Notes: generated from the sequence alone by a model not told the origin. DNA of 64,000 nucleotides from an uncultured Prevotellaceae bacterium (GCA_900316645.1 ONDP01000004.1:1-64000), one strand, 5' to 3'; shown: positions 34,135-44,198, numbered from the stretch's first letter. Numbers and translations are program-made.

Positions 34135-35091
34135 ATGACAGTAGCAGATTATATTAAACAAGATACAGGTGGGAGACGTTTCTCCTTTGAAGTTCTCCCC
34201 CCACTAAAAGGTAACGGAACAGACGCTTTGTTCCAAACGATTGATAAACTCGCAGTATTCAATCCTGCGTTTATCAATATTACTACGCATCACTCAGAGA
34301 TTGTCTATAAGGAGTTGGAAAACGGACAGTTTGAGCGACAGCGCATACGTCGCCGTCCTGGAACGATAGCCATTGCTGCAGCTATCCAGCATCGCTACGA
34401 CATTCCCGTCGAGCCTCATGTGATATGCAGCGGTATGACGATTGAACAGATTGAGTACGAATTGCTCGATCTGCAGTTTCTGGGCATCCGCAATCTGATG
34501 CTGCTCCGTGGCGACAAAGCCAAGGAGGACAGCCGATTCACCCCCACCCCCGGAGGACATACCCACACCACCGACTTGATTCGCCAGGTAGTGCGCTTCA
34601 ATGAGGGCTATTTTGCCGATGGCACACCTATCAAGCACCCCGGACCGAAATTCGATTTCGGTGTGGCCTGTTATCCCGAGAAGCATGAAGAGGCTCCCAA
34701 CTTGGAACGCGACATGGAATATCTGAAGATGAAACAGGACTTAGGGGCTCAGTATGCAGTGACACAGTTGTTTTTTGACAACGAGAAATACTTTCAGTTT
34801 GTAGAGAAGGCTCGCCAAATGGGTATTACAATCCCCATCGTACCAGGCATCAAACCTATGGCGAAATTGAGTCAACTGACGGTGGTTCCCAAGACCTTCC
34901 ATTGTGACATTCCAGAGGCTTTGGCCAAGGAGATTGCCAAATGCACCACCGACGAGGAAGCCCGCCAGTTAGGCATAGAATGGACGACCCAGCAGTGCAA
35001 GGAGCTCTACGAACACGGTATCAAGAACATTCATTTCTATACGGTATCTGCTGTCGATTCTGTAGTCGAAGTAGCCAAGAGATTACTATAA
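34135..35091 (+). CDS. metF: Methylenetetrahydrofolate reductase
   Basis: A 318-residue flavoprotein reducing methylenetetrahydrofolate to methyltetrahydrofolate for methionine synthesis. Conserved blocks: FSFEVLPPLKG at the N-terminus, INITTHH, LRGDKAKED, FGVACYPEKHEEAPN, and AQYAVTQLFFDNEKYF. It ends 9 bp before the next gene, probably one transcript. Confidence 0.94.
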   Translation: MTVADYIKQDTGGRRFSFEVLPPLKGNGTDALFQTIDKLAVFNPAFINITTHHSEIVYKELENGQFERQRIRRRPGTIAIAAAIQHRYDIPVEPHVICSGMTIEQIEYELLDLQFLGIRNLMLLRGDKAKEDSRFTPTPGGHTHTTDLIRQVVRFNEGYFADGTPIKHPGPKFDFGVACYPEKHEEAPNLERDMEYLKMKQDLGAQYAVTQLFFDNEKYFQFVEKARQMGITIPIVPGIKPMAKLSQLTVVPKTFHCDIPEALAKEIAKCTTDEEARQLGIEWTTQQCKELYEHGIKNIHFYTVSAVDSVVEVAKRLL

Positions 35092-35100
35092 TAACGAGGT

Positions 35101-36207
35101 ATGTGGAATGAGGTGATAGGACAACAAGAGGCACAAGCCCGACTGCTCCAACTGGAAAACGAGCAGCGGTTGCCGCATGCGCTGATGCTTTGCGGTCCTT
35201 TGGGCGCTGGCAAGATGGCACTTGCCATGGGCTTTGCCAAACACCTGCTCAATCGCAACAGCAATGACGAGGCTATGCTGGCAAAATGGGAACACCCCGA
35301 CCTGCACTTCACCTTCCCCACCATCAAACTCCCTTCGATGAGCGCCGACCACAAACCCGTTTCGGATGATTTTGCCAAAGAATGGAACCAGCTCATCACT
35401 GCCGGTCCCTATTTCACCATGAACGAATGGTTGGAACAGATGGGTGGTGAAAACCAACAAGCCATCATCACGGCAGGAGAGAGTGATGCACTCATCCGCA
35501 AACTGTCGCTCAAGTCGAGTCAGGGCGGCTATAAGGTAAGTCTTATCTGGCTACCAGAACGCATGAACATTGAATGCGCCAACAAGATACTGAAACTCCT
35601 GGAAGAACCTCCCCATCACACCATCTTCCTGTTGGTGTGCGAGGAGCCAGAACGTCTCTTAGAGACTATACGCAGCCGTGTCCAGCGCGTTGACATCAAA
35701 CGGTTGGCTGATGACGATATCCGAGAAGCACTCGTCAGTCGTCGCGGACTGACAGAGGAGAATGCCCAGCGAGTAGCCCGTATGGCAAACGGCAGCTGGT
35801 TGAAAGCATTGGAGCTATTAACCATCGACTCTGAGAACGAGCTCTTTCTCGACATGTTCCAGACGTTGATGCGACTGGCATATATGCGTAAGGTGAAAGA
35901 GTTAAAGACGTGGAGTGAGCGCATGTCCAGTATGGGGCGTGAGAAACAAAAGCGCTTTCTGGAGTATTTTCTCCGACTGATTCGCGAAAACTTTATGTAT
36001 AACTTCCAGAACCCCGAGCTCTGCTATATGTCACAGCGCGAAGAGGATTTTGCGAAGAATTTCGCACGTTTCATCAATGAAGCGAATGTCATCCCCATTA
36101 ACAATCTGGCTAATCTGGCCATTCGAGACATCAGTCAGAATGCCAACGGCAAGATAGTCTTCTTTGATTTTGCACTACAGATGATAGTACTATTGATCAG
36201 TAAATAA
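35101..36207 (+). CDS. holB: DNA polymerase III delta-prime-like clamp-loader subunit
   Basis: A 368-residue AAA+ clamp-loader protein. The P-loop region GPLGAGKMALA, the sensor stretch KILKLLEEPPHHTIFLLVCEEPERLLETIRSRVQ and the arginine finger SRV are clear. The C-terminal half is helical and poorly conserved. It loads the beta clamp with DnaX and HolA. In the order metF-holB-ricT-gldH, the last three genes lie close together and are probably co-transcribed. Confidence 0.85.
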   Translation: MWNEVIGQQEAQARLLQLENEQRLPHALMLCGPLGAGKMALAMGFAKHLLNRNSNDEAMLAKWEHPDLHFTFPTIKLPSMSADHKPVSDDFAKEWNQLITAGPYFTMNEWLEQMGGENQQAIITAGESDALIRKLSLKSSQGGYKVSLIWLPERMNIECANKILKLLEEPPHHTIFLLVCEEPERLLETIRSRVQRVDIKRLADDDIREALVSRRGLTEENAQRVARMANGSWLKALELLTIDSENELFLDMFQTLMRLAYMRKVKELKTWSERMSSMGREKQKRFLEYFLRLIRENFMYNFQNPELCYMSQREEDFAKNFARFINEANVIPINNLANLAIRDISQNANGKIVFFDFALQMIVLLISK

Positions 36208-36230
36208 CAAGAAATATAATCAACAAGCAT

Positions 36231-37355
36231 ATGGAAAAAATGAAAGACCTTGAAACAATGGTTGGTTGCGACCGCGGACTCTGTCATCAGGCAGTGGGGC
36301 GACAGGACAAACAGCTGAACACCTACGACTGGCTGGCTGACGTTCCAGGTAATGTCGATACCACCGATTTGGTTGAGGTTCAGTTCAAGCATACCCGTAA
36401 GGGCTATTATCATAATGTGAACAACCTCGAACTGAAGAAAGGCGATATCGTGGCTGTAGAAGCCAACCCAGGACACGACATCGGTGTGGTTACACTGACG
36501 GGCCGACTGGTGAAGCTGCAACTCAAGAAGGCTAACCTCAAGAGTGCCGACGATATCAAGCGTATCTACCGCATTGCCCGTCCTGTGGATATGGAGAAGT
36601 ATCATGAGGCCAAGCGCCGTGAGCATTCCACGATGATTGAGAGTCGTCAGATAGCCTTGGGGCTCGGTCTGAAGATGAAGATTGGTGATGTGGAATATCA
36701 GGGCGACGGCAACAAAGCTATTTTCTACTATATTGCTGACGAGCGTGTGGACTTCCGCCAACTGATCAAAGACCTTGCAGCCACCTTCCACGTACGCATC
36801 GAGATGAAACAGATTGGTGCCCGTCAGGAGGCTGGGCGCATTGGTGGTACAGGTCCCTGTGGCCGTGAACTCTGCTGCGCCACTTGGATGAAGAACTTTG
36901 TGAGTGTCGGTACCAGTTCTGCCCGTTTCCAGGACATCTCGCTGAATCCCCAGAAACTGGCTGGTATGTGCGCAAAACTGAAGTGCTGCCTCAACTACGA
37001 GGTTGACGATTACGTAGAGGCTGGGCGCAAACTGCCGTCCAAGGATATTGTCCTGACTACCCAGGATGCCGACTATCATTTCTTTAAGGCTGACATTCTT
37101 GCGGGGCTCGTCACCTATTCCACCGACAAGAATATTGCTGCCAACTTAGAGACAATTCCTGCAGATCGGGCCAAACAGATTATCGATATGAATCGCAAAG
37201 GTGTCAAGCCATTGTCCTTACAGGAGGATGGCAAGAAACAGGAGCCTCAGCGTCCTGTCGATTTGGCTACCCAGGAGAACATCAACCGCTTCGACAAGGC
37301 TAAGAAGAAAAAGAAAAAACATAAGAAGCCAAACAAACCACAGGATGCCAAGTAG
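36231..37355 (+). CDS. ricT: RicT/YaaT-like PSP1-domain protein
   Basis: A 374-residue protein with a PSP1 domain (~40-290). Cys-rich motifs CGRELCCATW and CAKLKCCLNYE are those of the RicT family, which carries Fe-S clusters in the RicA-RicF-RicT complex known from Bacillus. The C-terminal ~60 residues are a lysine-rich tail (KKKKKKHKKPNK). Its function in Bacteroidetes is not established. It overlaps gldH by 11 bp. Confidence 0.88.
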   Translation: MEKMKDLETMVGCDRGLCHQAVGRQDKQLNTYDWLADVPGNVDTTDLVEVQFKHTRKGYYHNVNNLELKKGDIVAVEANPGHDIGVVTLTGRLVKLQLKKANLKSADDIKRIYRIARPVDMEKYHEAKRREHSTMIESRQIALGLGLKMKIGDVEYQGDGNKAIFYYIADERVDFRQLIKDLAATFHVRIEMKQIGARQEAGRIGGTGPCGRELCCATWMKNFVSVGTSSARFQDISLNPQKLAGMCAKLKCCLNYEVDDYVEAGRKLPSKDIVLTTQDADYHFFKADILAGLVTYSTDKNIAANLETIPADRAKQIIDMNRKGVKPLSLQEDGKKQEPQRPVDLATQENINRFDKAKKKKKKHKKPNKPQDAK

Positions 37356-37815
37356 GAATCACACCATATTATATTATATAGCACTGGGCATAGTGCTTCT
37401 CTGTGTGTCATGCAACAGCAGGACCATCTATAGCCATTATGCCCATACTCCCCTACAAGGGTGGGAGAAAAACGACTCCATGAGGTATGGCATGACCATA
37501 CCCCTGGATGGACACTATCAGGAAACAATCGGTGTACGCATCAACAATCAATACCCCTTCATGGGACTAACCATCATTATCGACCAAACGGTGTTTCCAT
37601 CACTGGAGACACATTGCGACACGTTGAATTGTGATCTTGTAGGAGAAGACGGGCACATGAAGGGGCAGGGCGTCAACCACTATCAGTATGAGTTTCCTTT
37701 GAAGTCGATTGCCTTACACCAAGGTGATTCCGTCAGCATTCGCATCCATCATACCATGAAGCGGGAGATTCTGCCTGGAATCTCAGATATCGGCGTTACC
37801 CTGAAACGGGAGTAG
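37345..37815 (+). CDS. gldH: GldH-like gliding-motility lipoprotein
   Basis: A 156-residue lipoprotein: signal MPSRNHTILYYIALGIVLL with lipobox CVSC. The body contains the GldH-type beta region (GVRINNQYPFMGLTIIID; RIHHTMKREILPGISDIG). GldH is needed for gliding in Flavobacterium and conserved in non-gliding relatives. The ATG at 37345 overlaps the end of ricT, an overlap typical of tightly coupled operons; the longer open frame upstream is the shadow of ricT. Confidence 0.85.
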   Translation: MPSRNHTILYYIALGIVLLCVSCNSRTIYSHYAHTPLQGWEKNDSMRYGMTIPLDGHYQETIGVRINNQYPFMGLTIIIDQTVFPSLETHCDTLNCDLVGEDGHMKGQGVNHYQYEFPLKSIALHQGDSVSIRIHHTMKREILPGISDIGVTLKRE

Positions 37816-37818
37816 GAC

Positions 37819-39282
37819 TCATGACCTCAACAGATTCCTGCTGGCATCTATACGGAGGAAGATAAACAGCAGTATCGTGAATCCCCAAAGCGACGAACCG
37901 CCATAACTGAAGAATGGTAGCGGAATACCGATGACGGGCGTCAATCCCAACACCATACCAACATTAATAAACACGTGGAAGAGGAAGATGCTCAACACGC
38001 TGTACCCATAGACACGTCCAAAACCGAAGGGTTGTCGTTCCGACAGGGATATGAGTCGGAGAATCAATGCCAAAAACAACAACAGCACACCTGCAGACCC
38101 CAGGAAGCCCTCTTCCTCACCTACTGTACAGAAGATGAAGTCGGTATCTTGTTCCGGCACAAACTTCAGTTTTGTTTGTGTACCATTCAAAAAGCCCTTT
38201 CCCTCCAATCCACCGGAGCCAATGGCTATCTCACTCTGGTGTACATTATAGCCGGCCCCTCGCAGGTCTTCCTCCAGTCCCAGCAGCACATTGATACGCG
38301 TACGCTGGTGGGGCTCCATCATATTATTGAGGATAAAGTCGGCACCATACGAGAAACTGACGGAACCCAACACAAATAGGGCGATGAAATAATAGTTGCG
38401 CAGACGCGAGCTAAGCCCTTCATAGACAAAATAGCCAATCAGGATGATAATCATTCCCAATTGCACATAGACAATATCGAAAGGAATCTTCAATAACAGG
38501 AGCGAGCATAGGGTAATACCCAGCGAATAAATACCGATGCGCCAAGCCAAGCGCTTGTTGTTACCATATACCCACACCATGCCCGCAGCAAACAACTGTA
38601 TCATCAACAGTACCGCAAACTTACCCACCGAAGTCGGCGAGTCTCCCATATACACCTCGGCATATCGGATACCCACGACGAAATAGATGACAAGAGCCAC
38701 CCCTGTAAACAGGATAGAGCCAGGCATACCTTCACGGTAGAACATCAGGAAGAAGGCGAAATACACCAATGCCGAACCCGTCTCACGCTGCAGGATGATG
38801 AATATCATAGGCAGGAAGATGATGGCCAGCGTTGCAGCAAAGTGCTTCCATTGATGAATATTATAGCCGTAGGTTGACATGAACTTCGCCAGAGCCAGCG
38901 ATGTGGCAAACTTGGCAAACTCCGCCGGCTGAATACGTAGCGGACCTAAGACAAGCCATGAACGCGAACCTTTGATGGTATGCGTATTAAAAATGGTCAG
39001 AAACAACAGGAGCAACAATAGTCCATAGATGATGTATGCAAACGTATCGTAGAAGCGATCGTCTGACATCAGAATGGTAAAGCCCAGTACGATAGAGGTG
39101 CCTATCCAGACAATCTGCATACCCGAACGGGAGTCCAGACTGAAGATGTCGGTTGTCTCATACGAATAACTGGCGCCACACACACTGATCCATCCAAGCG
39201 ACAATAGGGCGATGTATATCAATATCGTCCACCAGTCGATGCTGCGGAATATGCTCGTTTGTTTACCTGACCGTGTTGCCAT
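37819..39282 (-). CDS. rodA: Rod-shape SEDS glycosyltransferase RodA
   Basis: A 487-residue polytopic SEDS peptidoglycan polymerase. Signature stretches: GSRSWLVLGPLRIQPAEFAKF, QRETGSALVYFAFFLMFYREG, ILLGLEEDLRGAGYNVHQSEIAIGSGGLEGKGFLNG, FVPEQDTDFIFCTVGEEEGF and IPLPFFSYGGSS. It overlaps mrdA by 20 bp, as expected for the RodA-PBP2 pair of the elongasome. Confidence 0.95.
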   Translation of the reverse strand: MATRSGKQTSIFRSIDWWTILIYIALLSLGWISVCGASYSYETTDIFSLDSRSGMQIVWIGTSIVLGFTILMSDDRFYDTFAYIIYGLLLLLLFLTIFNTHTIKGSRSWLVLGPLRIQPAEFAKFATSLALAKFMSTYGYNIHQWKHFAATLAIIFLPMIFIILQRETGSALVYFAFFLMFYREGMPGSILFTGVALVIYFVVGIRYAEVYMGDSPTSVGKFAVLLMIQLFAAGMVWVYGNNKRLAWRIGIYSLGITLCSLLLLKIPFDIVYVQLGMIIILIGYFVYEGLSSRLRNYYFIALFVLGSVSFSYGADFILNNMMEPHQRTRINVLLGLEEDLRGAGYNVHQSEIAIGSGGLEGKGFLNGTQTKLKFVPEQDTDFIFCTVGEEEGFLGSAGVLLLFLALILRLISLSERQPFGFGRVYGYSVLSIFLFHVFINVGMVLGLTPVIGIPLPFFSYGGSSLWGFTILLFIFLRIDASRNLLRS

Positions 39283-41119
39283 AACTGATATGTCTGTTTT
39301 GGAACTCGGTAGCCTTCTTCTGAGAAGCCTCCGAAAGTTTTCCGTGAATATACTGTTCCATGATTAATCCACCGATAGGTACACCGTAAGTGGCTCCCCA
39401 TCCACCATTCTCTACATAGACGGCAACGGCAATTTTGGGCTTGTCCATAGGGGCAAAGCCCATGAACACAGAGTGGTCGTGACCTCGGTTCTGGGCAGTA
39501 CCCGTCTTACCACAGGCCATGAAGTCATATTGTGCCAGGGCGTGACACGTACCGCCAGTGGCAGAGGCACGCATTCCAGCCACGACATAGTCGTAGGCCT
39601 CACGCTTAGCCAGCGTATAGTGTTTCTTCGTAAATGCCGTATCAAGAGGTTCACCTTCCACCTTCTTCACAACATGTGGTGTGTAGAAGTATCCTCGGTT
39701 GGCTATCGTGGCACCCAGGTTGGCTATCTGCAGTGGCGTGGCATTCACTTCACCCTGTCCGATGGCAATAGAGATAATGGTCAGTCCGTTCCATGAGCCC
39801 TTGTAGGCACGGTCGTAGAATTCCGCATTGGGAATCAGTCCGCGCTTCTCTCCAGGCAGGTCGATACCCAACCGATAACCGAATCCCATCGACACCATAT
39901 AGTCGCGCCATTTATTCATCGCCTTCTGAACGGAGCCGTATTTCGAGATATTGGTATTAATCATGTGGTAGAGTCCCCAGCAGAAATAACCGTTGCACGA
40001 GGTCGAGAGAGCTGGCACCAAGGGCAATGGCGAGGCATGTCCGTGACAGCCTACATGCAATCCCTTGAAATTGAATCCGTGTCCGCAGGGATATGCCGTC
40101 TGGGTAGGATGGATAATGCCTTCCGACATAAATGTAAGTCCCTGTGTGGTCTTGAATGTTGAACCTGGAGGATATTGTCCCATGATGCTGCGATTCAGCA
40201 GTGGTTTCCAAACGTTCTGACTCAGCAACCGGTGATTCTTCGAACGGGCACGTCCCACCATCATACGAGGGTCGTACGACGGTGACGACACCATGCAAAG
40301 CACCTCACCGGTAGAAGGTTCTATTGCAACGATACTGCCAATCTTTCCTTCCATCAGCCTTTCACCCAAAGCCTGCAAGTCGGCATCCAGACTCAGTGTC
40401 AGGTTCTTCCCCGGAACAGGCTGTGTGTCGAAGCTGCCACCCATATAGCGGCCCTGTATTCGTCCGTGGGCGTCTCTAAGCAGAATCTGCATACCCTTCT
40501 CTCCGCGCAACTCCTTCTCATAGCTGCGCTCCACGCCCAGTTTACCGATATAGTCACCAGGGATATAGTAGTCGTCGGCCTCGATATCTTTTGGCGACAC
40601 CTCAGCCACGTCGCCTAAGACGTGAGCGGCATAGGGATATTGGTATTGACGGATGCTACGACGCTGCACATAGAAGCCTGGGAATCGAAACATCTTCTCC
40701 TGAAACATGGAATAGTCCTTGTCCGACAACTGGCTCATAAATATCTGCTGCGTAAACCGACTGTAGCCAGGGTTTTTGTTGCGGTCCTTGATTTCCGCCA
40801 TACGGTGGTCGAACTCAGCACGGGTGATATTCAGTGCCTCACAGAATTCCAAGGTATCCAGCCGGTCCTTGGCTTCGTTCATCACCACCATGATGTCATA
40901 GGCAGGCTGGTTATACACCAGCAGTTTGCCCTTACGGTCATAGATAACACCACGCGATGGATATTCTATCTTCTTGAGGAAGGCATTTGAGTCAGCATTC
41001 TTCTTGTAGTCGTCACTCATAATCTGCAGGGCGAAAAGGCGTATGATATAGATAATGACAATACCAATAGCCACCCCGCTGATTACATAGCGCCGATAAC
41101 CGATGTCATAGTTGTTCAT
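39263..41119 (-). CDS. mrdA: Penicillin-binding protein 2
   Basis: A 618-residue class B transpeptidase partner of RodA. One N-terminal membrane helix, a dimerization domain, and a penicillin-binding domain with SxxK (STFK in PPGSTFKTTQG), SxN (SCN in LSTSCNGYF) and KTG (CGKTGTAQ). It cross-links lateral-wall peptidoglycan. It overlaps mreD by 14 bp. Confidence 0.95.
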   Translation of the reverse strand: MNNYDIGYRRYVISGVAIGIVIIYIIRLFALQIMSDDYKKNADSNAFLKKIEYPSRGVIYDRKGKLLVYNQPAYDIMVVMNEAKDRLDTLEFCEALNITRAEFDHRMAEIKDRNKNPGYSRFTQQIFMSQLSDKDYSMFQEKMFRFPGFYVQRRSIRQYQYPYAAHVLGDVAEVSPKDIEADDYYIPGDYIGKLGVERSYEKELRGEKGMQILLRDAHGRIQGRYMGGSFDTQPVPGKNLTLSLDADLQALGERLMEGKIGSIVAIEPSTGEVLCMVSSPSYDPRMMVGRARSKNHRLLSQNVWKPLLNRSIMGQYPPGSTFKTTQGLTFMSEGIIHPTQTAYPCGHGFNFKGLHVGCHGHASPLPLVPALSTSCNGYFCWGLYHMINTNISKYGSVQKAMNKWRDYMVSMGFGYRLGIDLPGEKRGLIPNAEFYDRAYKGSWNGLTIISIAIGQGEVNATPLQIANLGATIANRGYFYTPHVVKKVEGEPLDTAFTKKHYTLAKREAYDYVVAGMRASATGGTCHALAQYDFMACGKTGTAQNRGHDHSVFMGFAPMDKPKIAVAVYVENGGWGATYGVPIGGLIMEQYIHGKLSEASQKKATEFQNRHISYGNTVR

Positions 41120-41621
41120 GTTTTCGGTTAGCTACACTCTCAAACGCCAGAATCAATACTAAGGTGATGGCAGCACTGCCAAATGTGCATTGCAGCCATT
41201 CACTGAAATCGAAGAAACTGAAAGTCTCCAATGTGAAGAACACCACACAGTAGAGTGCTGTCAGTGCCACGGAATAATAGAGGTATTTCACCACGCCGAG
41301 ATTTTTCATCGAGGGTTGCAACTCTTCAAAATCCTCGCGTGAGACAAACAATTCGAGATAGTAAGGTTGTATTGCAGCTATCAGTGTCATTGAGGCAGCA
41401 GCCACACCTGGCGTGTTGCTGAAGATGTCAACCAACAGCCCTAACATGAAACTCCACACCATAATGCCCCATTTAGGGTAGTTACGGGGAAAGAGAAGAA
41501 CGAAATAGACATATAGCAGCGGTGTGGCGAAACCAAACAGATGGATACGCCCAAGTATCATGGTCTGTACCAAGATAAAGACCACAAACAGCGCTGCCCG
41601 TTTCAAAGTGTCTATTGACAT
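41106..41621 (-). CDS. mreD: Rod-shape-determining protein MreD
   Basis: A 171-residue inner-membrane protein with about five hydrophobic helices, in the position and size of MreD between mreC and mrdA. It is a component of the elongasome. The sequence is weakly conserved, so the call relies largely on context. Confidence 0.88.
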   Translation of the reverse strand: MSIDTLKRAALFVVFILVQTMILGRIHLFGFATPLLYVYFVLLFPRNYPKWGIMVWSFMLGLLVDIFSNTPGVAAASMTLIAAIQPYYLELFVSREDFEELQPSMKNLGVVKYLYYSVALTALYCVVFFTLETFSFFDFSEWLQCTFGSAAITLVLILAFESVANRKHEQL

Positions 41622-41626
41622 CTACC

Positions 41627-42490
41627 CTACTCTTTTACGTTTAACTTCAATGAATCGCGTGCCGACTGCAACAGTTTTGCTCGTTCTGCCACCGTTGGGT
41701 CGTTGATGACCACCACGTCACGCAGTCGTCCGAAATCTGTTGAAAGACGTACTTTCACACGGTACGACAATCCATCACGCGAATTATACACCGTCTCTAT
41801 CTTACCTACCAACACGCCTGGAGGGAAGATGGATGAATAGCCATTGGTCTCCACCCAGTCACCGCGCTTGAAGCGGGCATGACGGGGAATATCTTCAAGA
41901 TAGGCCACGCCGGCATCCTTTCCGTCCCATCTGAGCACACCAAAATAGTTATAGCCCCTGATAGCACAGCTGATACGCGACGAGGTGTTCAGTACGGGAA
42001 TCACCACCGAGAAATGGTCAGACACCAGATAGGTCACTCCCACCAAACCCTGTCCACAGGCAACACCCATTCCTACCCCGACACCATCGTCCGCACCGCG
42101 ATTGATGGTCAGCAGGTTGTCAGAACGGTTCAGTTCGTTAGTCACCACCTTGGCAGGTACCAGATGAAACTGTTTCAGGAACATCATCTCCTGACGAAAC
42201 GCCGAGGTATCGCCCGTTGTCTCACTATATAGGCGACGCATCTGAGCCAACTGGCGCTCCAGATAGAAATTACGCTTCGTCAGGCTCTCGTTCATCTTCG
42301 AGAGCATGAAAAACGACTCCATCTCTGCTCTCCCCTCATTGACTGTACCCACTGCTGCATTAGCAGTCGAAAGCCAGACGCTGTTATGATAGCTGTTATA
42401 GCTGAACAGCATTATCAGGCTTATCACCTCCAGTACAACGAAGAGAAACCAGTGATGGTATTTCTGTAGGAACTCCAGCAGGTTCTGCAT
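41627..42490 (-). CDS. mreC: Rod-shape-determining protein MreC
   Basis: A 287-residue bitopic periplasmic protein: one membrane helix (WFLFVVLEVISLIMLF), a coiled coil (~65-100) and the beta-rich MreC core (NRGADDGVGVGMGVACGQGLVG; RFKRGDWVETNGYSSIFPPGVLVG). It links MreB to PBP2/RodA. Confidence 0.93.
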   Translation of the reverse strand: MQNLLEFLQKYHHWFLFVVLEVISLIMLFSYNSYHNSVWLSTANAAVGTVNEGRAEMESFFMLSKMNESLTKRNFYLERQLAQMRRLYSETTGDTSAFRQEMMFLKQFHLVPAKVVTNELNRSDNLLTINRGADDGVGVGMGVACGQGLVGVTYLVSDHFSVVIPVLNTSSRISCAIRGYNYFGVLRWDGKDAGVAYLEDIPRHARFKRGDWVETNGYSSIFPPGVLVGKIETVYNSRDGLSYRVKVRLSTDFGRLRDVVVINDPTVAERAKLLQSARDSLKLNVKE

Positions 42491-42499
42491 CTTCTAAAC

Positions 42500-43522
42500 T
42501 TATCTCATCAAGAATGAGAAACGGTCAACATTCTTCAAGGCCACACCGGCACCCTTTGCCACAGAATGCAATGGATCCTCGGCAATATGGAACTGGATAT
42601 TGATCTTGTCGGTCAGACGCTTGTCGAGTCCACGCAGCAAGGCGCCGCCACCCGTCAGCCAAATACCGTTCTTCACGATGTCAGCATACAACTCGGGAGG
42701 AGTGTTCTCCAAAGCAGAGAGCACGGCGTTCTCAATCTTTGCCACCGTCTTGTCAATACAGTGAGCTATCTCCTGATAGCATACAGGCACCTCCATCGGC
42801 AGCGCAGTAATACGGTTAGGACCGTGTACTACATAATCCTCAGGAGCCTCGTCGCCCAGATCGGTCAGTGCCGAACCTACATGTATCTTGATACGCTCAG
42901 CCATACGCTCGCTGACCTTCACATTGTGCTGACGGGCCATATATTCCTGAATATCGGCTGTCAGGTCGTCACCGGCTGTACGGATAGAGTTGTTGCTGAC
43001 GATACCGCCCAGCGAGATAACGGCAATCTCCGTCGAACCGCCACCGATATCCACAATCATATTACCCTCTGGAGCCTCTACGTCGATACCGATACCGATA
43101 GCAGCTGCCATGGGTTCGAAAATCAGATAGACATCACGTCCGTCTGCATGTTCTGCTGAGTCGCGTACAGCACGCAACTCCACCTCAGTAGAACCTGAGG
43201 GGACACCAATCACCATACGCAGTGAAGGCGAGAACAGGCGACTGCCCGTATGCACCATCTTAATGAGTCCACGCATCATCTGCTCACAGGCAGAGAAGTC
43301 GGCGATTACACCGTCACGAAGGGGACGGATGGTACGGATGTTATCATGTGTCTTCTCATACATCATCTTGGCCTCGTTACCTACTGCTATCATCTTGTCA
43401 GTACGGCGGTCAAGGGCTACTACCGATGGCTCGTCCACTACAATCTTGTCATCGCTGATTATGATTGTATTGGCCGTTCCCAAGTCCATTGCTAACTCTT
43501 GGACAAAACTAAAAAATCCCAT
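42500..43522 (-). CDS. mreB: Actin-like cell-shape protein MreB
   Basis: A 340-residue bacterial actin. ATP-binding motifs: LAMDLGTANTII (phosphate 1), VDIGGGSTEIAVISLGG (phosphate 2) and GIWLTGGGALLRGLD (adenosine). First of the mreBCD-mrdA-rodA series and probably co-transcribed with the IMP cyclohydrolase gene upstream. Its start codon directly follows a heptanucleotide array. Confidence 0.96.
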   Translation of the reverse strand: MGFFSFVQELAMDLGTANTIIISDDKIVVDEPSVVALDRRTDKMIAVGNEAKMMYEKTHDNIRTIRPLRDGVIADFSACEQMMRGLIKMVHTGSRLFSPSLRMVIGVPSGSTEVELRAVRDSAEHADGRDVYLIFEPMAAAIGIGIDVEAPEGNMIVDIGGGSTEIAVISLGGIVSNNSIRTAGDDLTADIQEYMARQHNVKVSERMAERIKIHVGSALTDLGDEAPEDYVVHGPNRITALPMEVPVCYQEIAHCIDKTVAKIENAVLSALENTPPELYADIVKNGIWLTGGGALLRGLDKRLTDKINIQFHIAEDPLHSVAKGAGVALKNVDRFSFLMR

Positions 43523-43528
43523 ATCTTC

Positions 43529-43563
43529 TCTAAACTCTAAACTTTAAACTCTAAACTCTAAAC
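43529..43563 (-). repeat. Heptanucleotide array between purH and mreB
   Basis: Five 7-bp units on the plus strand: TCTAAAC, TCTAAAC, TTTAAAC, TCTAAAC, TCTAAAC. It occupies nearly the whole gap between the two genes. Confidence 0.85.
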
Positions 43564-43564
43564 A

Positions 43565-44158
43565 TTACTTAGCAAACCAGGTATGAATAGCGGTATCATA
43601 GTGAGAGCTGACACCAAAGGCACGAGTAGCGAACTCACGACGCTGAGCCTTGGTAGTCTCTGCACCCTGCTTGTTCAGAATATCCAGCAACATGCTATAC
43701 TCTGCCTTTGAAGGTACAATCACTACATCATTGAAATTCTTGGCTCCTGCACGGATCAGTGAGATACCGCCGATGTCAATCTTCTCGATGATATCATCCT
43801 CTGAGGCTCCGCTGGCCACTGTCTGCTCGAAGGGATAGAGATCGACAATCACCAAGTCAATCTCAGGAATCTCATACTGAGCCATCTGCTCACGATCGCC
43901 CTCGTTCTCACGGCGACCCAGAATACCTCCGAACACCTTCGGATGCAAAGTCTTAACGCGTCCGCCCAGAATTGACGGATAAGTGGTAACATTCTCCACC
44001 TTCTCGCATTCGTAACCGAGACTCTCAATGAAAGTCTGTGTTCCACCTGTTGACAAGAACTTCACGCCCTCGTCATTCAGCTTCTTCAACAACTCTTCCA
44101 GCCCATCCTTATGAAATACGGAGATGAGCGCTGTCTTAATTTTCTTTGTATCTGCCAT
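43565..44158 (-). CDS. purH: IMP cyclohydrolase, stand-alone N-terminal domain of PurH
   Basis: A 197-residue MGS-like IMP cyclohydrolase domain catalysing the last step of IMP synthesis. Motifs: ALISVFHKDGLEE, LSTGGTQTFIE, GGRVKTLHPKVFGGILGRR, VDLYPF and IDIGGISLIRAGAKNF. The usual PurH goes on into a ~300-residue AICAR transformylase domain; here the frame ends cleanly at YDTAIHTWFAK and nothing resembling the second domain follows. AICAR formylation must be done elsewhere. Confidence 0.9.
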   Translation of the reverse strand: MADTKKIKTALISVFHKDGLEELLKKLNDEGVKFLSTGGTQTFIESLGYECEKVENVTTYPSILGGRVKTLHPKVFGGILGRRENEGDREQMAQYEIPEIDLVIVDLYPFEQTVASGASEDDIIEKIDIGGISLIRAGAKNFNDVVIVPSKAEYSMLLDILNKQGAETTKAQRREFATRAFGVSSHYDTAIHTWFAK

Positions 44159-44198
44159 AAAAATATAACGTTATATAATGATTCTTTCAACAACGATG

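Noticed and set aside
37201-37344. Longer GldH start
   Set aside because: The extra codons are an out-of-frame reading of ricT; the lipoprotein signal begins at 37345.
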